DNA of 64,000 nucleotides from JBCBSP01 sp039819095 (GTDB taxonomy: Bacteria; Pseudomonadota; Alphaproteobacteria; Caulobacterales; Maricaulaceae), in assembly GCA_039819095.1 (NCBI GenBank), contig JBCBSP010000002.1:372001-436000 (forward strand), in the 5' to 3' direction. The notes below the pieces were generated by a model. That model was not told the origin of the DNA. It made no database searches and saw nothing but the letters and a program-made list of their open reading frames with translations. A program made the translations under genes and the position numbers. Below are positions 27,294-36,449 of this stretch, one piece after another (the first letter of the stretch is position 1; each line of letters begins with the position of its first letter).

Positions 27294-27312
27294 TTTGCCT
27301 CTGGGTCAAGTA

Positions 27313-27388
<76 letters not shown>

Positions 27389-27504
27389 GACTGCGGGGCG
27401 GGGGGGGCCTCGCCTAGGGCAGCGGGCGCGGAACCTAACCTCGAACGCGCGCCTAGACAAGCGGGGCGATGCGTCCGCTTCGCGGCTGCGCCAACCCGCC
27501 CCGG

Positions 27505-28173
27505 TCAGGCCGTGCGTGTTGTTGCGGACTTCATCCGCGCCAGGGTTTCGATGACCGGGTGGGCGAGCTGTTCAAACAGGGTTTGCAGCCCGTCGCTGGG
27601 CCGGGCCGCAGCGCTGTCATTGCGGATTACCAGATGGGCGTGTTCACGCGTCGGCAGCGTCCAGGCGTGATGCATGGGGCGCACGGTGCCAAGATACTGG
27701 GCGACGACCGATTGGGGGGTGCGCCCGCGCTCATTCACATCACGCAGAAGCCGGCGCGCCAGACGGATATCATCCGGCGCATCGACGAACACGCGTAGAT
27801 CGAAGGCCGCGCGCAACGCGGCGTCCGCGAACAGGTGAATGCCTTCAACGATGATGACATCGGCCGGCTGCAGCACGCGGGTGTCGGCGCGCCGACGGTG
27901 GATGGTGAAATCATAGATCGGCGCGTCAACCGCCTCGCCGGCCTTCAGCCGGGTCAGCTGTTCAGCCAGCAGGCGATGATCGCGCGCCGCCGGATCATCG
28001 AAATTGAACTGCGGGGCTTCAAAGCCGGGCTCAGCGCCATGGTCGCCGTAATAATCGTCCTCAGCCAGCACCAGCGTGCTCATGGGCGCCGCGGCGCGGG
28101 CGGTGGCGCGGGCGATTTCCGTCTTGCCGGAGGCGGATCCGCCGCTCACCCCGATAATCAGCGGTTCACGCAT
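27505..28173 (-). CDS. udk: Uridine kinase
   Basis: 222 residues with P-loop G-V-S-G-G-S-A-S-G-K-T, the uridine kinase segments E-D-D-Y-Y-G-D and F-N-F-D-D-P-A-A-R-D, and V-I-I-V-E-G-I-H-L-F. It phosphorylates uridine/cytidine in pyrimidine salvage. It lies 3 bp after the HemY gene on the same strand and shares the salvage theme with the tdk gene about 2 kb away. Phosphoribulokinase is the other branch of this fold, but no Calvin-cycle genes are present. Confidence 0.88.
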   Translation of the reverse strand: MREPLIIGVSGGSASGKTEIARATARAAAPMSTLVLAEDDYYGDHGAEPGFEAPQFNFDDPAARDHRLLAEQLTRLKAGEAVDAPIYDFTIHRRRADTRVLQPADVIIVEGIHLFADAALRAAFDLRVFVDAPDDIRLARRLLRDVNERGRTPQSVVAQYLGTVRPMHHAWTLPTREHAHLVIRNDSAAARPSDGLQTLFEQLAHPVIETLARMKSATTRTA

Positions 28174-28176
28174 GAC

Positions 28177-29631
28177 TCAGCCTTCATCCTTGTCCGGCAC
28201 GCCGGGGTCATCCGGGGCCGGGCCGGGCTCATAGAAATCCGCCTTCTCGTCCACCGCATCCGGTTGGCGGCGGCGCTTGCGCGGCGCTTCCAGCAGCGCC
28301 GTGGCCGGCGCGGCTTCCAGAGCCGCCTCGTAGCGCTCATGGCGCGGGTGGATCAACAAGCCTTCATCACCAAAGACGAAGACCATGCGCTTCCAGTCCT
28401 CCTCGCCGAACGCAAAGGCCTGACCTTCACCATCGATATCGGACCAATCCGGCTCGCCCGGCGCGTGGGCGGCGCGGGCCAGCAGGCGGCGCGCTTCGTC
28501 GTTATCATCTTCCAGACGGCTGAGCCGCGCCGCCAGGGTGAGCACGCGGGCGCTCGGATTGGGCTCGGCCAGCAAAGGCTCCAACGCCGCGCACGCATCC
28601 TCGCCATTGGCTTGATCCAGCGCGACTTCAGCCAGCAGGAGGCGGGTTTCGCGATGGTCCGGATTGCGTTCCGCCAGCGCGCGCAGTCGCGCTGCGCGCT
28701 TGGCGTTCGTGTCCGATTTGCGCAAGCCCGCATAGATTTTCGCCAATGCCGGATGCGGCGCCTCGCTCCATCCCGCCTCCAGAAGCTCTGCGGCGCGCTT
28801 GTGGCGGCGTTTAGCGGCCAGGAAGCGCCCCGCCGCCGCCGTCGCGGGCGGGAAATCCGGCGCGATGGACGCCGCGCGCTCAGCCCGCTCAGCGGCCTTG
28901 TCCGGATCGGTCAGCGCAGCGCCCATGGCCTCGACGGTCAGCAGCACCGCCCGGCGACGCCGCGCGATCTCCGGCGCGACATGACGGCGTTTCTCGCCTT
29001 CATCCAGCGTGGACAGCGCATCCGCCCAGCGCGCTTCGGCGATCTGGGCCTTGAACAGGGCGTCAAACGCCCAGCCGACAGAGCGATTGTCCTTAAACGC
29101 ATCGCCGGCATGACGGATGGCGAGCGCCGGCTCGCCGCGCCCTTCAGCCACCGTGGCGAGCCCCCGGCGAGCGACAAGCCGCGTGCGCGGATCCTCCAGC
29201 ATGGCCTCGTACTGAGCTTCAGCCCCGGCGAGATCGCCGGCGGCCTCGGCGGCCCGCGCCGCCAGCAGGCGCGATAGGGCCGGGCGGTCCAGCATGGCGT
29301 CAGCGCGCGCAGCCTGTCGGATGGCCAACTCGCCCTGACCGGCGGCCGATGCGATCAGCGCACGCTCCAGCGCATCAAACCCCTGCTCGCGCCGGCGACG
29401 CCCGCGAAAGCGCTTGAACGCGTCCGGCGCGGTCCACAGCGTGACCACCAGACGCCAGAGCACCACCAGTATGAAGGTGAGCACCAGCCAGAGCCCGCCC
29501 GCGAGGGCAGCGCTGGTTTCCAGCCGCCAGCCCAGAAACTCAATGCTCAGGCTTCCCGGATTCAGCGTCAGCCAGACCGCAGCGATTGCGGTCAGCACGC
29601 ACAACGCAATCGTCAGGACAAGACGGATCAT
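28177..29631 (-). CDS. hemY: HemY-family inner-membrane TPR protein
   Basis: 484 residues. Two N-terminal transmembrane helices (about 3-22 and 40-66) are followed by the HemY N-domain with R-G-R-R-R-R-E-Q-G-F-D-A-L-E-R-A and a long alpha-helical TPR-like region (about 95-420) rich in A-x-x-A-x-x-A repeats. The C-terminus is basic then acidic and disordered-looking. HemY proteins of proteobacteria lie in heme-synthesis clusters; their biochemical role is not settled. The start overlaps the mic60-like stop by 4 bp (29628-29631), matching the conserved mic60-hemY pair. Confidence 0.88.
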   Translation of the reverse strand: MIRLVLTIALCVLTAIAAVWLTLNPGSLSIEFLGWRLETSAALAGGLWLVLTFILVVLWRLVVTLWTAPDAFKRFRGRRRREQGFDALERALIASAAGQGELAIRQAARADAMLDRPALSRLLAARAAEAAGDLAGAEAQYEAMLEDPRTRLVARRGLATVAEGRGEPALAIRHAGDAFKDNRSVGWAFDALFKAQIAEARWADALSTLDEGEKRRHVAPEIARRRRAVLLTVEAMGAALTDPDKAAERAERAASIAPDFPPATAAAGRFLAAKRRHKRAAELLEAGWSEAPHPALAKIYAGLRKSDTNAKRAARLRALAERNPDHRETRLLLAEVALDQANGEDACAALEPLLAEPNPSARVLTLAARLSRLEDDNDEARRLLARAAHAPGEPDWSDIDGEGQAFAFGEEDWKRMVFVFGDEGLLIHPRHERYEAALEAAPATALLEAPRKRRRQPDAVDEKADFYEPGPAPDDPGVPDKDEG

Positions 29632-30929
29632 GGGCTGACCTCCTCGCTGAGCGCCGCGCGCAGGCCGGCCAGCGTGGTTTCCGTCTGCAGCCGGGCGCGC
29701 GCCGAGAGCAGCCAGGCCTGAACCGCTTCAGCCGGTGCGCCGTCAAGGCGCGAAGCCGCCTCCGCCGCGCCCGCCAGATCGCCCTGGGCAAGACGCGTCT
29801 GGGCTGCAGCGATGAGACCGACGGGATCCTCGACGCCGACTTGCGGCGCTGCGGGGGTCAGCTGAACCAGTCCGAAGAATGAGCGCCGCGCGCCGGCGGC
29901 GTCCAGCATCGCATCGCGCGGGAAGCCCGCTTCAAGCTGGCTGCGGGTCGGCGCACCGGCGCGCGCGATCGGTTCCAGAGCGGCAAGGCCCGGCGCGTCG
30001 GCCCAGAGCCGCGCGAGCGCGGCGCGTTCGGCTTCAAACGGGGCGGAGCGGGTTACCGCATCTGACAGAGCGGTCAGCGCCAGCGCTCGCTCGGCTGTCG
30101 GGTCGGAGACCGACGCGATGACAGGCTGAGCGGCGAGCTGCTCCACCTGCTCAGCGGCGGTTTCGGCGATCGCGGCGGCGTTGGCGGCGGTCTCAGTGGC
30201 GGCGTCAGCCGCAGCACGGGTCTCAGCCTGTTCTGTGTTCAGCGCCTCAAGACGGGCGCTCAGGGTCGCCAGCTCGGCGATCAGGGCCGGATCGATAGCC
30301 GCCGCACCCGGCTCGCCCCCCTCGGACGCCGATTGTGCATCCAGCGAGGACTGGGCCAGCAAGGTCTGCATGGTCTGCACCGCGCTCAGCGCATTGTCGG
30401 CTGAAGCCTGAGCCAGCCGGGACGATTCAACGCCCGCCGCCAGCTCGGCCTCCAGCGCCGTCAGGCGAGCTTCAAGCGCGTCCAGCCCGGCTTGATCGCC
30501 CGGCGAGTCAGCATCGGTCGGCGAGGCGTTTTCCAGCGCGCCCACCCGTTCATCAAGCGAGGCGAGCGCATCGCTTCTCAGCCCGAGCGTATCGTAAGCG
30601 GTTTCCAGAGCGGCGATGCGCGACTGCAAGGCGTCGAGCTCGGCGTCCTGCGGTGCGGCGGCCAGGCCCGTCTCAAGCGCGACGAGGCGCGCCTCCAGAG
30701 CCGGATCCGCACTCGGCGCGCCGGCAGAACCCAGAATCCGGTCGATCAGATACGCCGCACCGCCGCCGATCGAGGCGGCCAGCACGATGAAGACGATAAC
30801 CAGAAACCAGCCCGGCCCGCCTCGTTTCGACCGGGCCGGCTCCTGATCTGTGAGGTCCGCCGGCTCAAACTCGGCGTCGACCGGTTCCGGTTCTTCGGAT
30901 CGGGCCGTTTCGCGCTTTTTATTGGCCAT
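29628..30929 (-). CDS. Alphaproteobacterial mitofilin (Mic60)-like membrane protein
   Basis: 433 residues from the ATG at 30929; 83 further codons are open upstream but run through the intergenic region. A charged N-terminal tail (about 1-38) is followed by one transmembrane helix (G-W-F-L-V-I-V-F-I-V-L-A-A, about 40-65), a long coiled coil (about 75-260, many E-A-R-L-T-A-L-E repeats) and a C-terminal helical mitofilin-type domain (A-L-A-R-L-W-A-D-A-P-G-L ...). Alphaproteobacterial Mic60 proteins shape inner-membrane invaginations and contact the outer membrane, and are normally encoded beside hemY as here. Confidence 0.85.
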   Translation of the reverse strand: MANKKRETARSEEPEPVDAEFEPADLTDQEPARSKRGGPGWFLVIVFIVLAASIGGGAAYLIDRILGSAGAPSADPALEARLVALETGLAAAPQDAELDALQSRIAALETAYDTLGLRSDALASLDERVGALENASPTDADSPGDQAGLDALEARLTALEAELAAGVESSRLAQASADNALSAVQTMQTLLAQSSLDAQSASEGGEPGAAAIDPALIAELATLSARLEALNTEQAETRAAADAATETAANAAAIAETAAEQVEQLAAQPVIASVSDPTAERALALTALSDAVTRSAPFEAERAALARLWADAPGLAALEPIARAGAPTRSQLEAGFPRDAMLDAAGARRSFFGLVQLTPAAPQVGVEDPVGLIAAAQTRLAQGDLAGAAEAASRLDGAPAEAVQAWLLSARARLQTETTLAGLRAALSEEVSP

Positions 30930-31122
30930 GGGTTGGCCCCCGCACAGTGAGTCTTCAAACCGAAGTCTAGGCGTGTTCGCCGACCCACGCCAACGCATCG
31001 AAACGCCTGCGAACACATGTCCGGGGCCGCCGGGCGAACGAGGCCCGCATCGGCGGCTTTCGCAAAGCGCGAACCGCGCGTGATGATTGTCAGCATCGCG
31101 CCAGGAGGCTAACCGGGTAGGT
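30930..31122. promoter_or_regulatory. Divergent promoter region between mic60 and tsaD with competing stems
   Basis: A 193-bp gap. GTGTTCGC (30973-30980) pairs with GCGAACAC (31009-31016), and AGGCGT (30969-30974) pairs with ACGCCT (31003-31008). The two stems share bases and are not nested, so only one can form at a time. No gene is seen here. AGGAGG (31103-31108) lies 14 bases before the tsaD start, with GGGTAGG closer to it. Confidence 0.35.
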
Positions 31123-32262
31123 ATGGCGAGCCCGCAGACTCTTTCCGACGCCCCCGCTCCGAACGATGCGCCGATCACCGTGCTCGGGCTGGAATCAAGC
31201 TGTGATGACAGCGCCGCCGCAATCGTGCGGCTTTCAGCGAGCGGCGCTGAGGTGCTCGCCGAGACCGTCGTGTCCCAGCATGCCCGCCACGCGCCCTATG
31301 GCGGCGTGGTTCCGGAGATCGCGGCGCGCGCGCATGCGGAAATCATGGATCATCTCGCCGAAGATGTTCTGGCCGGGGCTGATATGAAACTGGCTGATCT
31401 TGATGCGGTCGCCGCGACCGCCGGGCCGGGCCTGATCGGCGGGTTGATGGCGGCGCTGATGACCGCCAAGGGTCTGGCTTACGGGGCGGGCAAGCCGCTT
31501 GTGGCGGTCAACCATCTTGAAGGCCACGCCCTGTCGCCGCGCCTGAGCGAGAAGCTGGCGTTTCCTTACCTTCTGCTTCTGGTCTCCGGCGGCCACACCC
31601 AGCTGCTGATCGTGGAGGGGGTCGGCGCGATGACGCGGCTCGGTTCCACAATCGATGACGCCGCCGGCGAAGCCTTCGACAAGACCGCGAAAATCCTTGG
31701 TCTCGGGTTTCCCGGAGGGCCCGCCCTGGAACGCGCGGCCGGCACGGGCGATGCCGGTCGGTTCGATCTGCCGCGCATGCTGCTGCGCGACAAGAGCTGC
31801 AATCTCTCCTTCGCTGGATTGAAGACCGCCGCCAAACGCGCGTTTGAGACGATCAAGACGCCGAGCGATCAGGATCGCGCCGATCTCGCCGCCTCGGTTC
31901 AGGCGGCGATCGCCCGTCATCTGGCCGAGCGCTCCGCCCGCGCCATGGAGATTTTCGCAGACCGGTTTGAAACGCTTGCACGCCCCCTGCCCTTTGTCGT
32001 GGCCGGCGGGGTTGCAGCGAACGGGCAGGTCCGCGCCGCGCTGGAGGCCGTATGCGCCGCCCAGGGTTTCCGCCTCATCGCCCCGCCCATCCGCTATTGT
32101 ACCGATAACGCGGCCATGATCGCGCTGGCCGGCGCGGAGCGTTTCCGACTCGGGCTGAGCGATCCGCTCGACTCTCCGGCGCGCGCGCGCTGGCCGCTGG
32201 ATGAATCCGCAGCCCAGCAGTCGCCGGCGACAGGCGGGGGCCGCAAGGGCCCGAAGGCTTAA
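31123..32262 (+). CDS. tsaD: tRNA N6-threonylcarbamoyladenosine transferase TsaD
   Basis: 379 residues from the ATG at 31123. Family markers are G-L-E-S-S-C-D-D-S near the N-terminus, the metal-binding V-N-H-L-E-G-H, L-V-S-G-G-H-T-Q and A-G-G-V-A-A-N. With TsaB/C/E it makes t6A37 in ANN-reading tRNAs. A partner, tsaE, lies at 46193. It is followed 14 bp later by gpsA, a common alphaproteobacterial pair; hemC and hemD, which often lie on its other side, are absent here. Confidence 0.96.
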   Translation: MASPQTLSDAPAPNDAPITVLGLESSCDDSAAAIVRLSASGAEVLAETVVSQHARHAPYGGVVPEIAARAHAEIMDHLAEDVLAGADMKLADLDAVAATAGPGLIGGLMAALMTAKGLAYGAGKPLVAVNHLEGHALSPRLSEKLAFPYLLLLVSGGHTQLLIVEGVGAMTRLGSTIDDAAGEAFDKTAKILGLGFPGGPALERAAGTGDAGRFDLPRMLLRDKSCNLSFAGLKTAAKRAFETIKTPSDQDRADLAASVQAAIARHLAERSARAMEIFADRFETLARPLPFVVAGGVAANGQVRAALEAVCAAQGFRLIAPPIRYCTDNAAMIALAGAERFRLGLSDPLDSPARARWPLDESAAQQSPATGGGRKGPKA

Positions 32263-32276
32263 AAAGGGAGACCGCC

Positions 32277-33278
32277 ATGGCGCGGATGGACCATATCGCA
32301 GTGATTGGCGGGGGGGCCTGGGGCACGGCCCTGGCCATGGCGGCGGCGCGCGCCGGTCGCTCGGTGACGCTCTGGGCGCATGAAACCGCCGTTGTGGAGG
32401 CCATCAATACGCGCCGGGAAAACACGATCTTCCTGCCCGGCGCGCCAGTGCCGGACAGGGTGCGGGCGACTGATGATCTTGCGGTGATCGGCGAATGCGA
32501 CGCCGTGCTTGCCGTGGCGCCGGCTCAGCATCTGCGCGGCGTGCTCGACCGCTATGCGCCTTATCACCCGGCGGGGCGGGCGATTATACTTTGCGCAAAG
32601 GGCATTGAACGCGAGACCGGCAAGTTGATGAGCCAGGTGCTGGTGGAAACCGTTCCGCAGGCCGCGCCGGCGGTCCTGTCCGGTCCGAGCTTCGCCATCG
32701 ATGTCGCCAAGGGACTGCCCACCGCCGTCACTCTGGCCTGCGAGGACGCAGATCTGGGCGCGGCGCTGATGGATGCGCTCGGCTCGTCCTCCTTCAGACC
32801 CTATCTCGCCGGTGACATTATCGGCGCGGAGATTGGCGGTGCGGTGAAGAACGTGCTCGCCATCGCCGCCGGCATTGTGGAAGGCCGCGAGCTTGGCAAG
32901 TCCGCCCATGCCGCATTGATCGCGCGCGGTTTTGCGGAGATGACCCGTCTGGCGCTGGCGCTGGGGGGCGAGCGCGAGACGCTCGCAGGGCTGTGCGGTC
33001 TGGGCGATCTGGTGCTGACCTGCTCCTCGCCGCAATCGCGCAACATGTCGTGCGGTATGGCGCTCGGCCGCGGCGAGGCCCTGGGTGAAATCCTCAGCGC
33101 CCGCATTGCGGTCACCGAAGGGGTGGCGAGCGCCCCGGCCGTGGTTGCACTGGCGCGTTCTCACCATGTGGAAATGCCGATCTGCGAGGCCGTAGCCGCA
33201 GTGCTGAGCGGCGCGCTGAGCGTGGATGCCGCGATCGAGGCGCTTCTGGCGCGCCCCTTCACCAGCGAAGAGGTGTGA
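32277..33278 (+). CDS. gpsA: NAD(P)-dependent glycerol-3-phosphate dehydrogenase
   Basis: 333 residues. The N-terminal dinucleotide fold starts A-V-I-G-G-G-A-W-G-T-A-L-A. Catalytic/substrate regions are L-S-G-P-S-F-A-x-D-V, A-V-K-N-V-L-A-I-A-A-G-I and L-C-G-L-G-D-L-V-L-T-C. It makes sn-glycerol 3-phosphate for phospholipids. GGGAG precedes the start, and the gene is close behind tsaD. It ends convergently with rppH, 8 bp apart. Confidence 0.96.
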   Translation: MARMDHIAVIGGGAWGTALAMAAARAGRSVTLWAHETAVVEAINTRRENTIFLPGAPVPDRVRATDDLAVIGECDAVLAVAPAQHLRGVLDRYAPYHPAGRAIILCAKGIERETGKLMSQVLVETVPQAAPAVLSGPSFAIDVAKGLPTAVTLACEDADLGAALMDALGSSSFRPYLAGDIIGAEIGGAVKNVLAIAAGIVEGRELGKSAHAALIARGFAEMTRLALALGGERETLAGLCGLGDLVLTCSSPQSRNMSCGMALGRGEALGEILSARIAVTEGVASAPAVVALARSHHVEMPICEAVAAVLSGALSVDAAIEALLARPFTSEEV

Positions 33279-33286
33279 GACTGCTG

Positions 33287-33787
33287 CTAGACCGCGAACT
33301 TCGCGAACGCGTCGGCCACGGCGCGATAGACAGGGCGTTTCCACGGGATTATGCGCGCAACCGCCTCGTCCAGGCTCGCCCACTCGAACGCTTCGAACTC
33401 CTGAGGCGGAACCGCCTTCAAATCGAAATCAGAGTCGGCGCCAGTGAAGCGATACGCGAACCAGCGCTGGCGCTGACCGCGCCAGTTCCTGCGGCGTTGG
33501 GCGAGGACTTCGGGCGGAAAATCATAGGCCAGCCAGTCTTCGATCGTACCGAGGAGGTGTAGCTGCTCAGAGCGGGCGCCGGTTTCTTCATAGAGCTCGC
33601 GGCGTGCGGCCGCTTCGGGGTCTTCACCCGCATCCATGCCGCCCTGGGGCCATTGCCAGACATGGGAACCCGCCTCGCCGTGGCGGCGCCCAAGCCAGGT
33701 GAGACCTTTGGCGTTGAACAGGACGATGCCGGCATTGGGGCGGTACTGGCTGAGATCGCGTGACGGGTCCCGCGCGTCCGCGCTCAT
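33287..33787 (-). CDS. rppH: RNA pyrophosphohydrolase
   Basis: 166 residues, a compact Nudix protein. The N-terminal Y-R-P-N-A-G-I-V-L-F-N and W-Q-W-P-Q-G-G-M-D segments are typical of RppH/IalA, and the Nudix box follows (G-G-M-D-A-G-E-D-P ... R-E-L-Y-E-E-T-G-A, about 50-70). It removes pyrophosphate from mRNA 5' ends and so starts decay. It overlaps the upstream deacetylase gene by 4 bp and is last in the rlmH-to-rppH unit. Confidence 0.94.
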   Translation of the reverse strand: MSADARDPSRDLSQYRPNAGIVLFNAKGLTWLGRRHGEAGSHVWQWPQGGMDAGEDPEAAARRELYEETGARSEQLHLLGTIEDWLAYDFPPEVLAQRRRNWRGQRQRWFAYRFTGADSDFDLKAVPPQEFEAFEWASLDEAVARIIPWKRPVYRAVADAFAKFAV

Positions 33788-34953
33788 GCCCCGCGCCCTC
33801 CGTCCCCGGCGGCTTGGTCCTGAGCCCGGCGTTTGCGAACCAGGAAGGAGGCGGGCGCGAGCTGATAACCGCGCGCATCAAGCCCGTCCACCCAGGCCGC
33901 GACGCTGTCCACGGTCGCCGGGTAGGCGAAACCGGAACCGAGCGCGGAGCCGTTCTGCAGGGCGAGCGCTTCCAGCTCGAGCAGCTTGCGGTCAATGGCG
34001 CGCGGGTCCGGGTCGCCGTCGACCACCCGGTCCGCGACAGCCAGGTGAGCGCCCGAAGCCGAAGCGGCCGCATCCAGCGTGGAGCGCCGCCCCGCCCCGT
34101 CATGAAGAAGGTCAAGTCCACGTCTTTCGACCTCGGCGAATACGGACGCCATGGCGGCCTGCTCGGTTCCGAACCGGGCGCCGAGATAGTTGGTCACGCC
34201 GAAATAACCCGAAGCGCGCGACAGAAGCCATTCGAGCCGGCGGCGGTTTTCCGCCGGACTCGCTTCAGCCAGCAGGGTGTGGGGGCCCGGATCGTTATTG
34301 GGATAGTCGAACGGCTCCATCGGCAGCTCGATGAGCACTTCATGGCCATCGGCCCGCGCCCGGTTGATCCAGCCCTGAAGGTCATCGGAATACGGCACGA
34401 AGGACAGCGTCACCGAGGACGGCAAAGTCTCGATCGCCGCTTCGGTCAGCGCCGCGTTCAGGCCCAGACCACCGACAACAACCGCCAGGGTCGGCGCGTC
34501 AAAATCCCCATCGAAGGCCTTGGCGTAGACCTGAGAGGGGCGCCGGCCATCGGCGTGGATGATGGGCAGCGGCCCGCCCGGACCTGGCTCGAAAAACCCC
34601 TGTAGCGGGGCGGGCGGCGCGCTTCGCGCCAGACGGCGTTCAGCGTCGGCCGGATCGGATGATGGGACATCAGGCGGGACCGGCGACAGGGCCGCCTCGG
34701 TGTCTGAAACGCCTGGCAGGGCGACATCCTCGCTGGCGTCAGCGCCCAGATCGACCGGCGCCGGGCCCGTGGGCGCAACGGCGAGCTCAATGGTTTCCGG
34801 GGCGGGCAGCGCGATGCGCGCGCTTACCGGTTCCGGTTCCGCCCCGCCTAACAGCGCCAGAAGCCCCAGACCGCCGGCGCCCAGCACAGCCGCGCCCAGC
34901 CCCGCCAGAAGCGGCTTGGTGAGCGGTGACGAAGACGAGGCGCGATCAGGCAT
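33784..34953 (-). CDS. Divergent polysaccharide deacetylase family protein (YibQ-type), membrane anchored
   Basis: 389 residues. One N-terminal transmembrane segment (about 14-36) is followed by a low-complexity Pro/Ala/Glu linker (to about 130) and a deacetylase-like barrel (about 140-370, L-A-V-V-V-G-G-L-G-L-N ... L-S-F-V-P-Y ... L-I-E-L-P-M-E-P). The family is a degenerate branch of NodB-type deacetylases with no proven activity. Its conserved place is next to envC/ctpA/rppH genes, as here, suggesting an envelope role. Confidence 0.85.
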   Translation of the reverse strand: MPDRASSSSPLTKPLLAGLGAAVLGAGGLGLLALLGGAEPEPVSARIALPAPETIELAVAPTGPAPVDLGADASEDVALPGVSDTEAALSPVPPDVPSSDPADAERRLARSAPPAPLQGFFEPGPGGPLPIIHADGRRPSQVYAKAFDGDFDAPTLAVVVGGLGLNAALTEAAIETLPSSVTLSFVPYSDDLQGWINRARADGHEVLIELPMEPFDYPNNDPGPHTLLAEASPAENRRRLEWLLSRASGYFGVTNYLGARFGTEQAAMASVFAEVERRGLDLLHDGAGRRSTLDAAASASGAHLAVADRVVDGDPDPRAIDRKLLELEALALQNGSALGSGFAYPATVDSVAAWVDGLDARGYQLAPASFLVRKRRAQDQAAGDGGRGA

Positions 34954-35053
34954 GAGCGAGGGTCTACCAGGCAGCGCGAACGGCTCGCGCAGAGAATCAC
35001 TCCGACAGAGTGTCTCCAGCTCGGTAAAGAAGCGTTAACGAACCCGCTGGCGG

Positions 35054-36364
35054 TCAGCCCTGGGTCTGCACCATGGCCGCGGTCTGGGGTTCGAGCGCCT
35101 CGCGCAGCATCGCTTCGGCCCGGCTTAGGACGTAATCCTCGGTCTCGTCCCAGTCTTCCGGCGGCTGCTCGATCATGTCCGGATCGAGCGCCTCGCGCTC
35201 CCCGCCGGTTTCGTTTTCCAGCGCATTGCGTAGATTGTCCTCGGTGAAGCGGCGCGGAAGATCACCCTCAATCCGGCGCGCTGAGATCAGCACGTCCGGC
35301 GTGATGCCGGTGGCCTGAATGGAATGGCCCGCCGGGGTGTAGTAGCGCGCCGTCGTCAGGCGCAGAGCGCCGTCGCGACCGCCGCGCAAGGGGATTACCG
35401 TCTGCATGGAGCCCTTGCCGAAGCTGGGCATGCCGACCACCGTAGCGCGACCGCGATCCTGCAGCGCGCCGGTGACGATCTCGGCTGCACTCGCCGTGCC
35501 GGCATTGGTCAGGATGAAGATCGGAGCGCCGTCGAGGCGATCACCCGAATCGGCGTTATACCGTCTTGTCTCACGCGGATCGCGACCGCGGGTGGAGACC
35601 ACCTCGCCGCCGTCCAGGAACATCTCCGCCACGGTGACCGATTGCTCCATCAGCCCGCCAGGGTTGGACCGCATATCCAGAATAAGCCCGGGCAGTGCGC
35701 CGCCAGCCGCCTCTTCCAGATCGGCCAGGCCTTCAAGCACGTTTTCAGTCGTGTGTTCGTTGAAGGTGGCGATGCGCATATAGGGCAGTTCTTCCTTCAT
35801 CTCCCAGATGACGGAGCGCACCTCGATGATCTCGCGCACAAGATCGACATCGAACGGATCGGCGCCATCACGCAGAACCGTGATCGTGATCGGCTCGCCG
35901 GGGGGGCCGCGCATCAGATCGGTGGCCTCGTCAAGCGGCGCGCCGAGGATGGACTCCCCATCCACCGCGACAATGCGGTCGCCGCTTTCCAGACCCGCGC
36001 GCTCAGCCGGAGTGTCGGCGATGGGCGAAACGACGGTGACCATCTCCTCGCGCATCGTCACCTCAAGACCCAGCCCGCCATATTCGCCGCTGGTGGAGAC
36101 CTGCATGTCCTGGAAATCGTCAACCGACAGATAGCTGGAATGCGGGTCGAGTGCTCCGAGCATGCCGTCAATCGCCGCTTCGATCAGCTCAGCCTTGTCC
36201 GCGTCGGTGACGTAATCGGCCTCAATGCGCGAGAGCACATCACCGAACAGCTCCAGCTGCCGGAACGTCTCTTCACGGGCCCGGTCTTCCGCTTCAGCGG
36301 AGACCGCGATGGCCGCCGCGCCGATGCCGAACGCCACTGCAGAGGCGAGTATGAGAATGCGCAT
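35054..36364 (-). CDS. ctpA: C-terminal processing peptidase (S41)
   Basis: 436 residues with a signal sequence (1-23). A PDZ domain (about 95-180, G-E-Y-G-G-L-G-L-E-V and A-G-L-x-S-G-D-R-I-V-A-V-D-G) leads into the S41 domain. The nucleophile lies in N-A-G-T-A-S-A-A-E-I and the general-base lysine in S-F-G-K-G-S-M-Q, the Ser-Lys pair of tail-specific proteases. It acts in the periplasm, often on envelope hydrolases. It is 85 bp downstream of the envC-like gene, and linked ctpA and envC genes are usual in this class. Confidence 0.94.
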   Translation of the reverse strand: MRILILASAVAFGIGAAAIAVSAEAEDRAREETFRQLELFGDVLSRIEADYVTDADKAELIEAAIDGMLGALDPHSSYLSVDDFQDMQVSTSGEYGGLGLEVTMREEMVTVVSPIADTPAERAGLESGDRIVAVDGESILGAPLDEATDLMRGPPGEPITITVLRDGADPFDVDLVREIIEVRSVIWEMKEELPYMRIATFNEHTTENVLEGLADLEEAAGGALPGLILDMRSNPGGLMEQSVTVAEMFLDGGEVVSTRGRDPRETRRYNADSGDRLDGAPIFILTNAGTASAAEIVTGALQDRGRATVVGMPSFGKGSMQTVIPLRGGRDGALRLTTARYYTPAGHSIQATGITPDVLISARRIEGDLPRRFTEDNLRNALENETGGEREALDPDMIEQPPEDWDETEDYVLSRAEAMLREALEPQTAAMVQTQG

Positions 36365-36449
36365 TCGCTTTGTTCCTTCGCCACGCGATCAGGCCCAGCC
36401 TCGCCCAAAACGCCTTTCGATTGTCTAACCGACGCTGCACTCGGTGCTA

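Larger units (their letters stand above)
26843..27312. other. 470-bp non-coding stretch between orphan gene and tRNA-Thr
   Basis: No credible gene is seen. Besides the two repeat structures listed separately (26926-27040 and 27258-27293), the base composition is more AT-rich than the surrounding DNA. No second copy of the tRNA 3' end, which would suggest an attachment site, was found by eye. Confidence 0.5.

Noticed and set aside
27835..29277. Long open frame opposite udk and hemY.
   Set aside because: Spans the junction of two real genes on the other strand and has no recognisable domain.
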